A stretch of DNA of 64,000 nucleotides, taken from contig CAWJSC010000011.1 in assembly GCA_963845425.1 (NCBI GenBank), positions 1 through 64,000 of the forward strand, given 5' to 3'. Below, one piece after another: positions 49,483 to 57,189 of the stretch. The translations under genes and the position numbers were made by a program. Positions within the stretch are counted from its first letter, which is position 1, and the number at the start of each line of letters is the position of its first letter. The stretch is from DATDAH01 sp963845425. GTDB lineage: Bacteria; Actinomycetota; Acidimicrobiia; Acidimicrobiales; DATDAH01. The notes beneath the pieces were generated by a model. The model was not told where the DNA came from. It searched no databases and worked only from the letters and a program-made list of their open reading frames with translations.

Positions 49483-50558
49483 GGGCTGATCTCCTCCTCA
49501 CCCCGCTGGGCCAGGACCTCGTTGAGGATCGTGAGGTCGTAGATGCCCTCGAGATCGACCTCCTCGAGGAGGCCCACCTCCACGGCGTCGTTCTTCGACG
49601 CCTCCAGCGAGGAGGCGATCGGGTCGAGGGTGAAGATCAGGTTCTCCCACGAGGCCGTGATCACCTCTTCGGGGATGGCTTCACCGGTGACTGCTTCGAT
49701 GTTGGCGTTCACCGAGGCCTGCGCGGTCGCGGCGTCGTCGTTGACGAAGGCCTCCCCGTCGGCCAGGCCCTCGAGCAGGCCGCGGATGACGTCGGGGTTC
49801 TCCTCCAGGTACGAGGTGCGCACCAGCAGGTGGGTGGTCACGAACTGACCGTCCGGCCAGAGGTCGGCCTCGTTGACCAGGACCTCACCGCCACCCTCCT
49901 GCACCAGCCGGGTGGCCCAGGGCTCGGGAACCCAACCGCCGTCCACGGTGCCGTCCTGGAAGGCGGCCAGCGTGTCGGAGTTGTCGAGGTTGACGATGGG
50001 GACGTCGCCGCCGCCGGCGTCGTCGATCTCGAAGCCCTCCTCGGTCAGGAAGGCCCGCAGCGCCACGTCCTGGGTGTTGCCCAGCGACGGCGTGGCGATG
50101 GTTTGGCCCTCCAGGTCCTCGACGGATTGGATCTCGGGGTTGACCACCAGGGCGGCCCCGCCGGAGGTGGTGCCGGAGACAATCCGGACGGCCTCACCGT
50201 CGGTCTGGGCGAAGGAGTTGACGGCCGGGTTGGGGCCGATGAAGGTGGCATCGAGGCCCTCGGCCAGGAGCGCCTCGCCGGCCTCGGTGCCCGAGTCGAA
50301 GGTCGAGTAGGCGATGGTCGCCGTGCCGTCGAGGGCGCTGTCGAAGAAGCCCTCCTCCACCGCGGCCACCGCCGGGGCGTGGGTCACGTTGGGGAAGTAG
50401 CCGAGGCGGAGCTCGGGGACTTCGGTGCTGTCGCCATTGGAGGCGTCGCCACCGCTGCCGCCGTCGTCACCGCCGCAACCGGCAGCCACGAGGAGTCCGG
50501 TCAGGGCCACGGCGAGGGCGAAGCGCCACCGTCGTCCTGGGGGGGTCGGTCTGCTCAC
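49479..50558 (-). CDS. ABC transporter substrate-binding lipoprotein (SsuA/TauA/NMT1 type)
   Basis: This is a 359-residue binding protein with a lipobox LLVAAGC near residue 31. The mature part has the SsuA-like LRLGYFPNVTHAPAVAAVEEGFF pattern (quoted from LGYFPNVTHAP). GTG 50558 has AAGGAG at ideal spacing; a GTG at 50582 is less likely. The ligand may be a sulfonate, taurine or similar organosulfur compound, but no sulfonate monooxygenase is nearby. A dyad lies in the promoter. Confidence 0.9.
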   Translation of the reverse strand: MSRPTPPGRRWRFALAVALTGLLVAAGCGGDDGGSGGDASNGDSTEVPELRLGYFPNVTHAPAVAAVEEGFFDSALDGTATIAYSTFDSGTEAGEALLAEGLDATFIGPNPAVNSFAQTDGEAVRIVSGTTSGGAALVVNPEIQSVEDLEGQTIATPSLGNTQDVALRAFLTEEGFEIDDAGGGDVPIVNLDNSDTLAAFQDGTVDGGWVPEPWATRLVQEGGGEVLVNEADLWPDGQFVTTHLLVRTSYLEENPDVIRGLLEGLADGEAFVNDDAATAQASVNANIEAVTGEAIPEEVITASWENLIFTLDPIASSLEASKNDAVEVGLLEEVDLEGIYDLTILNEVLAQRGEEEISP

Positions 50559-50616
50559 GCCTTCTCCTTGGTCGTCAGACACGCGTTGTTACGCGTATTC
50601 CGGTCGTGTTTGCGTA

Positions 50617-50645
50617 TTTATAGACCGACGGTCGGTGAACGGCAA
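50617..50645 (-). promoter_or_regulatory. promoter of the sulfonate-type ABC operon
   Basis: On the minus strand TTGCCG (50640-50645) and TATAAA (50617-50622) are 17 bp apart. The predicted start near 50610 gives a leader of about 52 nt containing two copies of ACGCGT (50581-50596). Confidence 0.6.
50624..50636. promoter_or_regulatory. TetR-like dyad in the promoter spacer
   Basis: ACCGAC (50624-50629) and GTCGGT (50631-50636) are perfect complements about a single base and lie inside the -35/-10 spacer. An overlapping dyad GACCG-A-CGGTC shares it. Dyads of this kind are common TetR-family operators in actinobacteria. No regulator gene is adjacent. Confidence 0.5.
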
Positions 50646-50688
50646 CCACTGGGGCGGGATTTCTCCCCCAGCTGGGGGCCTCAGTCGG

Positions 50689-51054
50689 TCAGCGCGTGTG
50701 CGGGTGGATGTCCAGGGCGACGATGAACGCCGTCCGGTGCCACTCGTCGCGGGTGCCCGTGACCTGCCTCGCGTACTTGGCGTGGAAGCGGTCGACGGCG
50801 ACCGTGCGCTCCTCGCCCGGGTGGACCGGGACCCGGCCCACGACCGGGATGGTCTCCTCCCCCACCCGCACCGTGGCTGCCGGGTCGGCCCGGAGGTTCT
50901 GCACCCAGTCCGAGTCCGAGCCCTCGCCGCTGATCAGGTAGAGCGAGTCGCCCACGGCCGTGAACCAGATCTCGATCCCGTGCGGCCGACCCGTCACCCG
51001 CCCCTTCGTGGTCAGATGGCAGACGACTTCGGCATCGAGCGGGTTCGGCTCCAC
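50689..51054 (-). CDS. nitroreductase/deazaflavin (F420)-dependent reductase family protein
   Basis: This is a 121-residue split beta-barrel protein of the Ddn/FDOR type. It has LTTKGRVTGRPHGIEIWF near the N-terminus and FHAKYARQV near residue 92. Family members use F420 or related flavins to reduce quinones or other small molecules. The typical F420-binding residues cannot be confirmed by eye. The start is GTG 51054; it is followed by a DinB-like gene, which is upstream on the same strand. Confidence 0.82.
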   Translation of the reverse strand: MEPNPLDAEVVCHLTTKGRVTGRPHGIEIWFTAVGDSLYLISGEGSDSDWVQNLRADPAATVRVGEETIPVVGRVPVHPGEERTVAVDRFHAKYARQVTGTRDEWHRTAFIVALDIHPHTR

Positions 51055-51075
51055 CCGGTCATGGTGTCAGGTCGC

Positions 51076-51627
51076 TCAGGGCCGGCGGCCGAGGAACCCC
51101 ATCAGCTTGTCCTGGTCACTGGCGTCGGCGCCCACCTCGACCTCGGGCCCGAAGGCGCCCGGGCTGCGCATGGCCTCCTCGGGGAAGTGCTTCACGGCTT
51201 CCTGCATCTCGGCCAGGTCCTGGGCGGCGATGGTGTCGTCCTGACCCGTCGCCCGGGCCAGGTCCCACCCGTGGATGACCAGGTCCGCGGCCAGGAACTG
51301 GTCCACCGAGGTCTCGAAGGCCTGGGTGCCCATGAAGCCCTCGAAGGTCTGGGCCGCCAGCTCCGGGTCCTCGAGATCCTGCTGGATCCGGCCGGTCACG
51401 GCCCGCACCGCACCCTCGGGATCGTCGTCCACCGACGGGTGGTCACCCATCTCCCGACCCACGAAGCCGAGGAACATGCCCTGGGACTGCACCACGTGTC
51501 CGACCACGTCCCGGGCGGTCCAGTCCTCACAGGGCGACGGCGCCGCCCACTGGTCGTCGGGCACCGCCGCCACCGTGTCGGCAAACGCCGAAGCCCGTCG
51601 TGCGTACCGCTCACTGATCTCGCTCAT
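51076..51627 (-). CDS. TIGR03086 / maleylpyruvate-isomerase-like DinB-fold protein
   Basis: This 183-residue four-helix DinB-fold protein has the actinobacterial signature SPCEDWTARDVVGHVV and LVIHGWDLARATGQ. The His residues (near 44 and 119) could bind a divalent metal. The family includes mycothiol-dependent isomerases and transferases. The gene sits 21 bp upstream of the F420-type reductase. The exact reaction is unknown. Confidence 0.88.
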   Translation of the reverse strand: MSEISERYARRASAFADTVAAVPDDQWAAPSPCEDWTARDVVGHVVQSQGMFLGFVGREMGDHPSVDDDPEGAVRAVTGRIQQDLEDPELAAQTFEGFMGTQAFETSVDQFLAADLVIHGWDLARATGQDDTIAAQDLAEMQEAVKHFPEEAMRSPGAFGPEVEVGADASDQDKLMGFLGRRP

Positions 51628-51734
51628 GACTCTTTCCTACCCGCTCCTCGCGCCTGTCGCCGCGCCGAACTGACCGGACGATCTCGACTCCCGCCTTCAT
51701 CTCGCCCGGCACCGGCGGCCGGCGAGGACGTCCC

Positions 51735-52988
51735 TCACCAGCCGGGTGGCGGGCCCCGCCGCTGGCCGCGGTCGTGACGCTGCTCGTCGCTGGCCGGTGG
51801 GTCGTGCTTGTGACGGTTCTTCCAGCGATTGTGGGGCCCGCACCGGGGCTCGCCGTTGACGACGTCGGTGCGGCCCCCGTCCTCGTGCTCGATCACGTGG
51901 TCGGTCTGGAGCAGCGGGCCCGAGCGATCGCAGCCGAAGCGGTGGGTGCAGCGCCGGAACTTGGCCCGGACTGCGGCGGCCTGGGCCGGGGTGAAGAACC
52001 GTTTCGCCCGACCGAACGACAGGGGCTCGTCCTCAGCGCCGAACACGATCCGACGGACGTGGCCCTCGATCGTGGCCTCCACAGCACACGCCGGCGGGAT
52101 CATGCTGCCGTCATCCATCTCGCAGAAGCCGTCGTGCGGCAGGGGCACGTCTTGGCCGAGGCTGCGGGCAAGGCCGGCCTCGTAGCTGGCCATGGTCATG
52201 TGGATGTTGACCACGAAGCTCGCTGCCGGCGACGGGCCCCGGAGCGCTCGGGAACGACGAGCCATCAGCTCGAAGGCATCGTGGTAGCGCTGGCCCAGGG
52301 TGCGAGCCAGCTCGTGGGCCTCGGGGTCCCGGCCGAGCTCGACCTTCGCCGCGGCCCAGTCCTCCGCGAACAGCTCCCGCTCGAGGCGGTCGAGCTCGCC
52401 CTGTATCTCGGCCCGGGCGAACGGGGTCAGCCAGCCATCCGGATGACCGAACCCGTCGAGGGTCGCCGCCAAGGAGAAGTAGCGGTCGTCCACCCGTTCG
52501 TTGAACCGGTCCTCCGGGTCCTTCGGGCAGAGGTCGTCGGCGAACTTCCGGGCGTAGCGGGCGTAGTCCTCGAACCGAGCCGTGAGCGCGAAGGTCAGCA
52601 GCTTCGGCGCCACCGCCTCCCAGGCCTCGGCGTACTTGTCCTTGTAGGCGTCAGCCAGCACCTCGACGTGGTCGAAGCCGATCTCGCCCGCCGCCAGCGC
52701 CTCCTCGACACACGGGAGCTTGGGCAGGAACCGGGCCAGTCGGGCGATCCGCCGGGCAGTCGCCTTCCGCAGGCGGCAGTGGTGCTGCAGCCAGCCGACC
52801 ACGCTGCTGTGCCCCTCACCCCGGGCCTCGAAGCTGCGCACGGCACCCAGCAGGGCGGCGTCGCCCAGGTTCCGGGCCCGGCAGATCCCCTCGATGGCGT
52901 CCCCGACCACCACCGGCGGCAGGTCGCCCCAGCCGACCTTGGCCACCATCGTCCCCGAGTGCACGAAGTCCTCGACCTCGACCGGCAT
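51735..52988 (-). CDS. HNH endonuclease with DUF222-like N-terminus (13E12-type)
   Basis: This 417-residue protein has an alpha-helical DUF222-like region (about residues 20-270). The C-terminal HNH domain (about 355-395) reads CTHRFGCD, LQTDHVIEHEDGG, NGEPRCGPHNRWK; two Cys pairs should bind zinc and the DH and HN residues are catalytic. Such genes are multicopy in actinobacteria, and the mycobacterial REP13E12 members are mobile-element-associated. An ATG-proximal 26-bp repeat (53006-53031) lies 18 bp upstream and recurs at 53835. Confidence 0.85.
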   Translation of the reverse strand: MPVEVEDFVHSGTMVAKVGWGDLPPVVVGDAIEGICRARNLGDAALLGAVRSFEARGEGHSSVVGWLQHHCRLRKATARRIARLARFLPKLPCVEEALAAGEIGFDHVEVLADAYKDKYAEAWEAVAPKLLTFALTARFEDYARYARKFADDLCPKDPEDRFNERVDDRYFSLAATLDGFGHPDGWLTPFARAEIQGELDRLERELFAEDWAAAKVELGRDPEAHELARTLGQRYHDAFELMARRSRALRGPSPAASFVVNIHMTMASYEAGLARSLGQDVPLPHDGFCEMDDGSMIPPACAVEATIEGHVRRIVFGAEDEPLSFGRAKRFFTPAQAAAVRAKFRRCTHRFGCDRSGPLLQTDHVIEHEDGGRTDVVNGEPRCGPHNRWKNRHKHDPPASDEQRHDRGQRRGPPPGW

Positions 52989-53005
52989 CTCATCTCCGAT
53001 GGGAC

Positions 53006-53031
53006 CGACTGATTTGACTCACCCAGCAATC
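53006..53031. repeat. repeat R1, copy 1 (26 bp)
   Basis: This 26-bp sequence begins CGACTGATTTGACTC and is identical to 53835-53860. It lies between the HNH gene start and the first small lipoprotein gene, at the left edge of the first repeat-bounded unit. Confidence 0.85.
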
Positions 53032-53109
53032 AACCCTCGCGATGGTCGCAGGGGGTCAGGACCACCCGTGGAGCTACACCCAGATCGCAGGTCTGCTGGA
53101 CTGAGCCCC

Positions 53110-53733
53110 GTGACGTGGGGCGCATGGGTGAGATCGACTGCCGTAGGCGTTTCCCTCTTGCTTTCGGGCTGCTCGTCCGGCGACTCCGGATCATCCGAGG
53201 CCAGACAGGCTCCTGCGTCAACCGCTCCGCAACCGGCCGACTGCGCCGAGGTTCTACCGGCATATGAGGACGCACATGGGGGCGGGGTGTCCGATTTCCC
53301 ACTCTCGCCGGACCCTCATAGCGCAGCGGTGTTCAGCGGCAACGACCTAGGGATCATTGCGACGGTGACCTCAGAGGGCGTCGCCGGGACGGCGGCCGGT
53401 ACTCGCTACGTCCCGGTGGGCGTCACTGTCGAGGAGGTCCTGTTCGGAGAACTTGAACCTGGGGACACCATCGTCATACGCCATCTTCTCGACTACGGCG
53501 ACGGCCTCCCGAGCGCGTACGAGGTGGGGGGCAGGTACGTGTTGATGCTGAACCCTGCCGTCAATGTCGCCGACACGGGCGAGATGCACACACCCAACTG
53601 GACCTTCCCGCTGGTGGGCGATCAGCTCTGTTGGTATGACCCGGACACGGGAATCTACGAATCCTCCGACCTCTCCGAGTTCCGGGAGTGGGTCGACGAG
53701 GATCAGCGCGCCGAGGGAGCCACCTCAAACTGA
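53110..53733 (+). CDS. small predicted lipoprotein A, unknown function
   Basis: I do not recognise this 207-residue protein. It has a lipoprotein signal with LLLSGC (Cys near residue 23) and a Ser/Ala-rich linker. The globular part (about 45-200) has a beta-rich core such as VPVGVTVEEVLFGELEPGD, quoted as VEEVLFGELEPGD. That layout resembles small secreted domains that carry a fluctuating loop but supports no function. GTG 53110 gives a proper signal; GTG 53128 is too short. GC is lower than in neighbouring genes. It fills the first R1-R2 unit. Confidence 0.65.
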   Translation: MTWGAWVRSTAVGVSLLLSGCSSGDSGSSEARQAPASTAPQPADCAEVLPAYEDAHGGGVSDFPLSPDPHSAAVFSGNDLGIIATVTSEGVAGTAAGTRYVPVGVTVEEVLFGELEPGDTIVIRHLLDYGDGLPSAYEVGGRYVLMLNPAVNVADTGEMHTPNWTFPLVGDQLCWYDPDTGIYESSDLSEFREWVDEDQRAEGATSN

Positions 53734-53773
53734 CCACTACTCGGGGCCCTACCGTCGTAGGTGCGCTGGCGCC

Positions 53774-53823
53774 GGAGTGGACGTGTCGAGTACCGGGAGT
53801 CGAAACACACGTTCCCTCTCGAC
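53774..53823. repeat. repeat R2, copy 1 (50 bp)
   Basis: This 50-bp sequence begins GGAGTGGACGTGTCGAG and matches 54815-54864 at 48 of 50 positions. Internal complementarity (CGTGT with ACACG, TCGA with TCGA) suggests it can fold. It is followed after 11 bp by R1 copy 2. Confidence 0.85.
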
Positions 53824-53835
53824 TGGAGGGAGAAC
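53811..53835. other. stem-loop at the R2/R1 junction
   Basis: CCCTC (53814-53818) pairs with GAGGG (53826-53830), and GTT (53811-53813) with AAC (53833-53835), leaving a two-base bulge and a 7-nt loop. It spans the junction of the two repeat units and is absent at R2 copy 2. Confidence 0.4.
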
Positions 53836-53860
53836 GACTGATTTGACTCACCCAGCAATC
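53835..53860. repeat. repeat R1, copy 2 (26 bp)
   Basis: Identical to 53006-53031. It starts the second repeat-bounded unit, 35 bp before the second lipoprotein gene. Confidence 0.85.
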
Positions 53861-53895
53861 GCTGGATCGAGGAGTGACAAGCTGAGGCGGTGCAC

Positions 53896-54273
53896 GTGGC
53901 CCGCCGTTGGAATCTCGTGATCGTGGCCCTAGTTCTGCTCAGTGGGTGCTCGGACGACGGGCCGGAGGAATCCGCCTCTGAGGCACTCTCACCGCGGGCT
54001 GGGTCCGTGCCTGTCCAGCGCGCCTTTGTCGAGGGGAGCAGTGGGCGCACCATCAAGGTGATTCTGGACACCTGCGGCACCGGGCTGGAGCTCAGCGTTG
54101 TCGAGACCGCATCGGAGGTATGGGTCTACGCGGCCGTCGAAACCGAAACCACCATGATGTGCGCGCACGGGCGAACTTTCGTGCTGGAAGAGCCCCTCGG
54201 CGACCGCGACCTGATCGACGGCTCGTCGGGAGAACCCATCCAGCGGGTACGCGAGGTCGAACATCTACCGTGA
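53896..54273 (+). CDS. small predicted lipoprotein B, unknown function
   Basis: I do not recognise this 125-residue protein. It has a clear lipoprotein signal ending LVLLSGC (Cys near residue 18), then a Glu/Ser-rich linker and a compact region with two Cys (near 69 and 97) that might form a disulfide. GTG 53896 has GAGG at eight bases; GTG 53890 is too close to it. The stop overlaps the next start as TGATG. GC is lower than in flanking genes. Confidence 0.6.
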   Translation: MARRWNLVIVALVLLSGCSDDGPEESASEALSPRAGSVPVQRAFVEGSSGRTIKVILDTCGTGLELSVVETASEVWVYAAVETETTMMCAHGRTFVLEEPLGDRDLIDGSSGEPIQRVREVEHLP

Positions 54274-54731
54274 TGCCGCGTGTCGGCCCGGAGGGCGGAG
54301 TGACTATCCGGGACCTGATCAACCTGGTACGTCGGCCCGAGGTTCTGGTCCTGCTAGGGCTGGCTGTTCTCCCCTGCTGTTCACAGGAGCTCTCGCAGTG
54401 CGTTCCGGCGGGTGACGTTCGGGGTAGGGACCCGGTGTTTGCGTTGCCCGAGGGCCTCGTCGCGGTCCCCTCCTCCGAGATCGCTATCAGCGGCGACCCG
54501 ACGTGGTATGTCGCCTCGCCCACTGGCGGCGTGTGGCTGGTGAGCGTCCCTACCGGTCAGCTTGACGACGCCAGGGAAAGCGGGAGCCTCATCCCTCTGA
54601 ACGACACAGCGATTGGTGAGACCGGCAATAGTCCGGACGTGCGGGCTGACCCGCCCGTTATGGCCGGCGCAAGCCCCACCGACGACGAAGCTCAGCAAGC
54701 GCTGGCGTGCGCTGCGGACTCAGCAACGTGA
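54273..54731 (+). CDS. small predicted lipoprotein C, unknown function
   Basis: I do not recognise this 152-residue protein. It has a membrane-directed leader (LVLLGLAVLPCC) whose paired Cys near residue 34 could be the lipidation site. A soluble region follows with the motif DPTWYVASPTGGVWLVS, of no known family to me. ATG 54273 is coupled to gene B; GTG 54300, with GGAGG upstream, is an alternative. It is the last gene of the second repeat-bounded unit. Confidence 0.55.
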   Translation: MPRVGPEGGVTIRDLINLVRRPEVLVLLGLAVLPCCSQELSQCVPAGDVRGRDPVFALPEGLVAVPSSEIAISGDPTWYVASPTGGVWLVSVPTGQLDDARESGSLIPLNDTAIGETGNSPDVRADPPVMAGASPTDDEAQQALACAADSAT

Positions 54732-54814
54732 CCATCTCGGAGCAGAGCGGCAAGTGGCTCCCTGGCTAAGCGGTGCTTGAGCTACTCCAGAATCCTGATG
54801 GGTGTAGCGACGCA

Positions 54815-54864
54815 GGAGTGGACGTGTCGAGTACCGGGAGTCGAAACATACGTTCCCCCTCGAC
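54815..54864. repeat. repeat R2, copy 2 (50 bp)
   Basis: This copy of 53774-53823 has two base differences. It closes the second unit, downstream of lipoprotein C and before the methyltransferase gene. No R1 copy follows it. Confidence 0.85.
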
Positions 54865-54918
54865 CGATCCGCTGCGAACTGCTGTACCCCTCACCCTACG
54901 CAGGGGGTATGACACTCA

Positions 54919-55512
54919 TCAGTTGCGGTCGAACCGGGGGACGAAGCGGCCGACCCGCCGGCGGTACTGCTCGTAGGACTCGTCGTGGACGGTGGCCAGG
55001 TAGGGCTCCTCGACGACGCGGACCTGCAGCTCGAGGGCGACGACAAGCGCCACCAGGCCGACGACCGACACCACGTTGGGGACCATGGCCGTGAGGCCGA
55101 CGGCGGTGACGAGCATCGCGGAGAAGATCGGGTTGCGGACGATGGCGAAGGCGCCGTCGGTGACCATGTCGGTGCGCTCGGTCTCGTCGACCCCGATGCG
55201 CCACGAGTCGCCCATGGAGATCTGGGCGGCCAGCGTGAGGCCGACGCCGAAGACGGCGACCGCCAGCCCCACCCACGCGAGCCAGGCGGCGTCGGTCAGG
55301 GGCTCCAACCCGGCCAGGTCGGCCACCGGGCCGGCCACCCCGACCACGAGGGCGACGGTGAAGAGCACGCCGGCGATCCACTCCAGCGAGCCCGGGCGGC
55401 CGCCCAGCCCCTTGAACCCGCTGGAACCGGTGTGGCGCCACTGGATGACAGTCCGCAGGCCGAAGGTCAGCGCGAACCAGACGGCGTAGACGACGAGCGC
55501 GGCGACCGGCAT
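54919..55512 (-). CDS. isoprenylcysteine carboxyl methyltransferase-like membrane protein
   Basis: This 197-residue protein has four to five helices and the C-terminal ICMT/phospholipid methyltransferase signature RNPIFSAML with EEPYLATVHDESYEQYRRRV, quoted as VVEEPYLATVH. Such enzymes use S-adenosylmethionine at the membrane; bacterial substrates are mostly unknown. ATG 55512 overlaps the stop of the ArsR gene as TGATG, so it is controlled by that repressor. Confidence 0.88.
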   Translation of the reverse strand: MPVAALVVYAVWFALTFGLRTVIQWRHTGSSGFKGLGGRPGSLEWIAGVLFTVALVVGVAGPVADLAGLEPLTDAAWLAWVGLAVAVFGVGLTLAAQISMGDSWRIGVDETERTDMVTDGAFAIVRNPIFSAMLVTAVGLTAMVPNVVSVVGLVALVVALELQVRVVEEPYLATVHDESYEQYRRRVGRFVPRFDRN

Positions 55513-55847
55513 CAGTCCGCGCCCTCGGTCCGGCCGTCGAGGTCCTCGTGGCCTTGGTCGACCTCCAGGTCGAGGTCGACCAGGTCGTGCAAGGCGTGGG
55601 CCAGGCGCTCGGAGCTCAGCTCGTAGCGGACCTGTCGGCCCTCCCGCTGGGCCCGGACCAGGCCACAGCCCCGCAGGCAGGTCAGGTGGTTCGAGATGTT
55701 GGAGCGCCCGGTCCCGAGCCCATCGGCCAGGTCCGACGGGTAGGCACCCCCTTCGAGAAGGGCCAGCAGGATCCTCCGCCGGGTCGGATCGGCCAGCGCC
55801 GTCCCCACCCGCTCCAGTGCGTCCTCAGCCATCGTCGACTCACCCAT
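55512..55847 (-). CDS. ArsR-family transcriptional regulator
   Basis: This 111-residue winged helix protein has the core ALADPTRRRILLALLEGG, the recognition helix in RSNISNHLTCLRGCGLV and a C-terminal acidic tail. A Cys near residue 64 (LTCLRGC) lies near the CxC position of metal sensors but forms only CLRGC, so metal sensing is uncertain. ATG 55847 lies 7 bases after a TATCAT box, so the transcript may be leaderless; ATG 55832 is an alternative. The partner methyltransferase is translationally coupled. Confidence 0.9.
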   Translation of the reverse strand: MGESTMAEDALERVGTALADPTRRRILLALLEGGAYPSDLADGLGTGRSNISNHLTCLRGCGLVRAQREGRQVRYELSSERLAHALHDLVDLDLEVDQGHEDLDGRTEGAD

Positions 55848-55854
55848 GCGGCCG

Positions 55855-55879
55855 ATGATACAGGCTACACTGAATTCAG
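55855..55879 (-). promoter_or_regulatory. leaderless promoter and ArsR dyad
   Basis: TATCAT (55855-55860, minus strand) ends seven bases before ATG 55847, so transcription should start at the ATG. The perfect palindrome CTGAATTCAG (55870-55879) lies upstream in the spacer and is a good self-operator. A second ACTGAAT lies at 55885-55891. Confidence 0.5.
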
Positions 55880-55902
55880 GCACTACTGAATCGTTCTCGG
55901 TC

Positions 55903-55977
55903 TGGAGGCGGCGCCGGGAATCGAACCCGGGTACGGGGCTTTGCAGGCCCCTGCCTAAACCACTCGGCCACGCCGCC
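55903..55977 (-). tRNA. tRNA-Cys (anticodon GCA)
   Basis: On the minus strand acceptor GGCGGCG pairs with CGCCGCC. The anticodon stem GGGGC/GCCCC encloses loop CTGCAAA with anticodon GCA. The T loop is TTCGATT, the discriminator is T, and CCA (55903-55905) is encoded. Confidence 0.96.
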
Positions 55978-56079
55978 AGGGAGCGGCCACCCTACCGGCC
56001 CCGCGGGGTCCCGAACGGGTCCGCGACGCCAGGAGCAAAGGCCCTACCACGGGCCGCCGCGCTGAGCCAGACTCTGGGC

Positions 56080-57189
56080 GTGCCCGACGCCCACGTCCTG
56101 TCCCTCGACGGCCTCGACGCGCTCATCGCCGCCCTGGCGGCCGACGGGCGCCAGGTGATCGGGCCCCGCCGCCGGGGCGATGTCGTCGACCTGGACGAGG
56201 TCAGCTCCGTGGCCGACCTGCCGGCCGGCCTCCAGGACGAGCAGTCGCCGGGCCGGTACCGGTTGCGGGCCACCGATGAACCGCTGGTGTTCGGCCACAC
56301 GGTGACAGCGACCTCGCCCCGGCGGTGGCTGCACCCGCCCCACGAAGCCCTCGTGCGCATCCGGCGGGTGGACGGGAGCTTCGCCATCGACCCGCCGCCA
56401 CCAGAGGACCCGCCCCTGGCGCTGTTCGGCATCCGACCCTGCGACGTCCACGGCATCGACGTCGCCGACCGGGTCGCCCGAGCCGGGAGCGACCATTCGG
56501 CGGTGGCCCGGCGCGAGGCGACGACCATCGTGGCCGCCAACTGCACCCGGGCGGGAGAGACCTGCTTCTGCGTCTCCACCGGCACCGGGCCCGAGGCCAC
56601 GGAGGGCCACGACCTGGCGCTGACGGAGATCCGCGACGATGACGGCCACCGCTTCCTGGTCGAGGTCGCCACTGACCGGGGCGCCGACCTCCTGGCCGGC
56701 GTGCCGTCGACGCCGGCCACCAGGGCGGACCACGACGCGGCGGCTGCCGGCATCGCCCACGCCCGTGAGCAACAACGCCAGCTCGAGACCGAGGGCCTCC
56801 ATGACGCGCTGCTCGGCGTCCTGGAGCACCCCCGCTGGGACGATGTCGCCGATCGATGCCTTTCGTGCGGCAACTGCACCCTGGTGTGCCCGACCTGCTT
56901 CTGCACCACGGTCGAGGACCGCACCGATCTCCTCGGCGAGTGGACCGAGCGCAGTCGCCGGTGGGAGTCGTGCTTCAGCCTCGACCACTCCCACCTCGGT
57001 GAGGGCAGTGTGCGGGACACGGTGCACCACCGGTACCGCCAATGGCTCACCCACAAGCTCGCCACCTGGGAGGACCAATTCGGTGAGTCCGGCTGTGTCG
57101 GCTGCGGCCGCTGCATCACGTGGTGCCCGGTGGGCATCGACCTGACCGAGGAGGTGGCGGCCCTGCGCCACACCCCGGTGGACCGGTGA
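56080..57189 (+). CDS. hyhB: group 3b NiFe hydrogenase beta subunit (4Fe-4S ferredoxin-like, HydB/HyhB)
   Basis: This 369-residue subunit has two ferredoxin-type clusters near the C-terminus: CLSCGNCTLVCP (near residue 263) and CVGCGRCITWCP (near 337). The N-terminal half resembles the sulfhydrogenase/anaerobic sulfite reductase A domain. It carries electrons between the hydrogenase small subunit and the NAD(P)-binding gamma subunit. GTG 56080 is chosen because the longer frame runs over the tRNA-Cys gene. It leads an operon in which every following start overlaps the previous stop. Confidence 0.92.
   Translation: MPDAHVLSLDGLDALIAALAADGRQVIGPRRRGDVVDLDEVSSVADLPAGLQDEQSPGRYRLRATDEPLVFGHTVTATSPRRWLHPPHEALVRIRRVDGSFAIDPPPPEDPPLALFGIRPCDVHGIDVADRVARAGSDHSAVARREATTIVAANCTRAGETCFCVSTGTGPEATEGHDLALTEIRDDDGHRFLVEVATDRGADLLAGVPSTPATRADHDAAAAGIAHAREQQRQLETEGLHDALLGVLEHPRWDDVADRCLSCGNCTLVCPTCFCTTVEDRTDLLGEWTERSRRWESCFSLDHSHLGEGSVRDTVHHRYRQWLTHKLATWEDQFGESGCVGCGRCITWCPVGIDLTEEVAALRHTPVDR

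Noticed and set aside
53703..54080. Minus-strand frame across the repeat junction
   Set aside because: No signal, no domain, and antisense to lipoprotein B; the peptide shared by its relatives comes from the repeats.
55846..56079. N-terminal extension of the hydrogenase beta subunit
   Set aside because: It would overlap the tRNA-Cys gene and the ArsR promoter; GTG 56080 fits the family.
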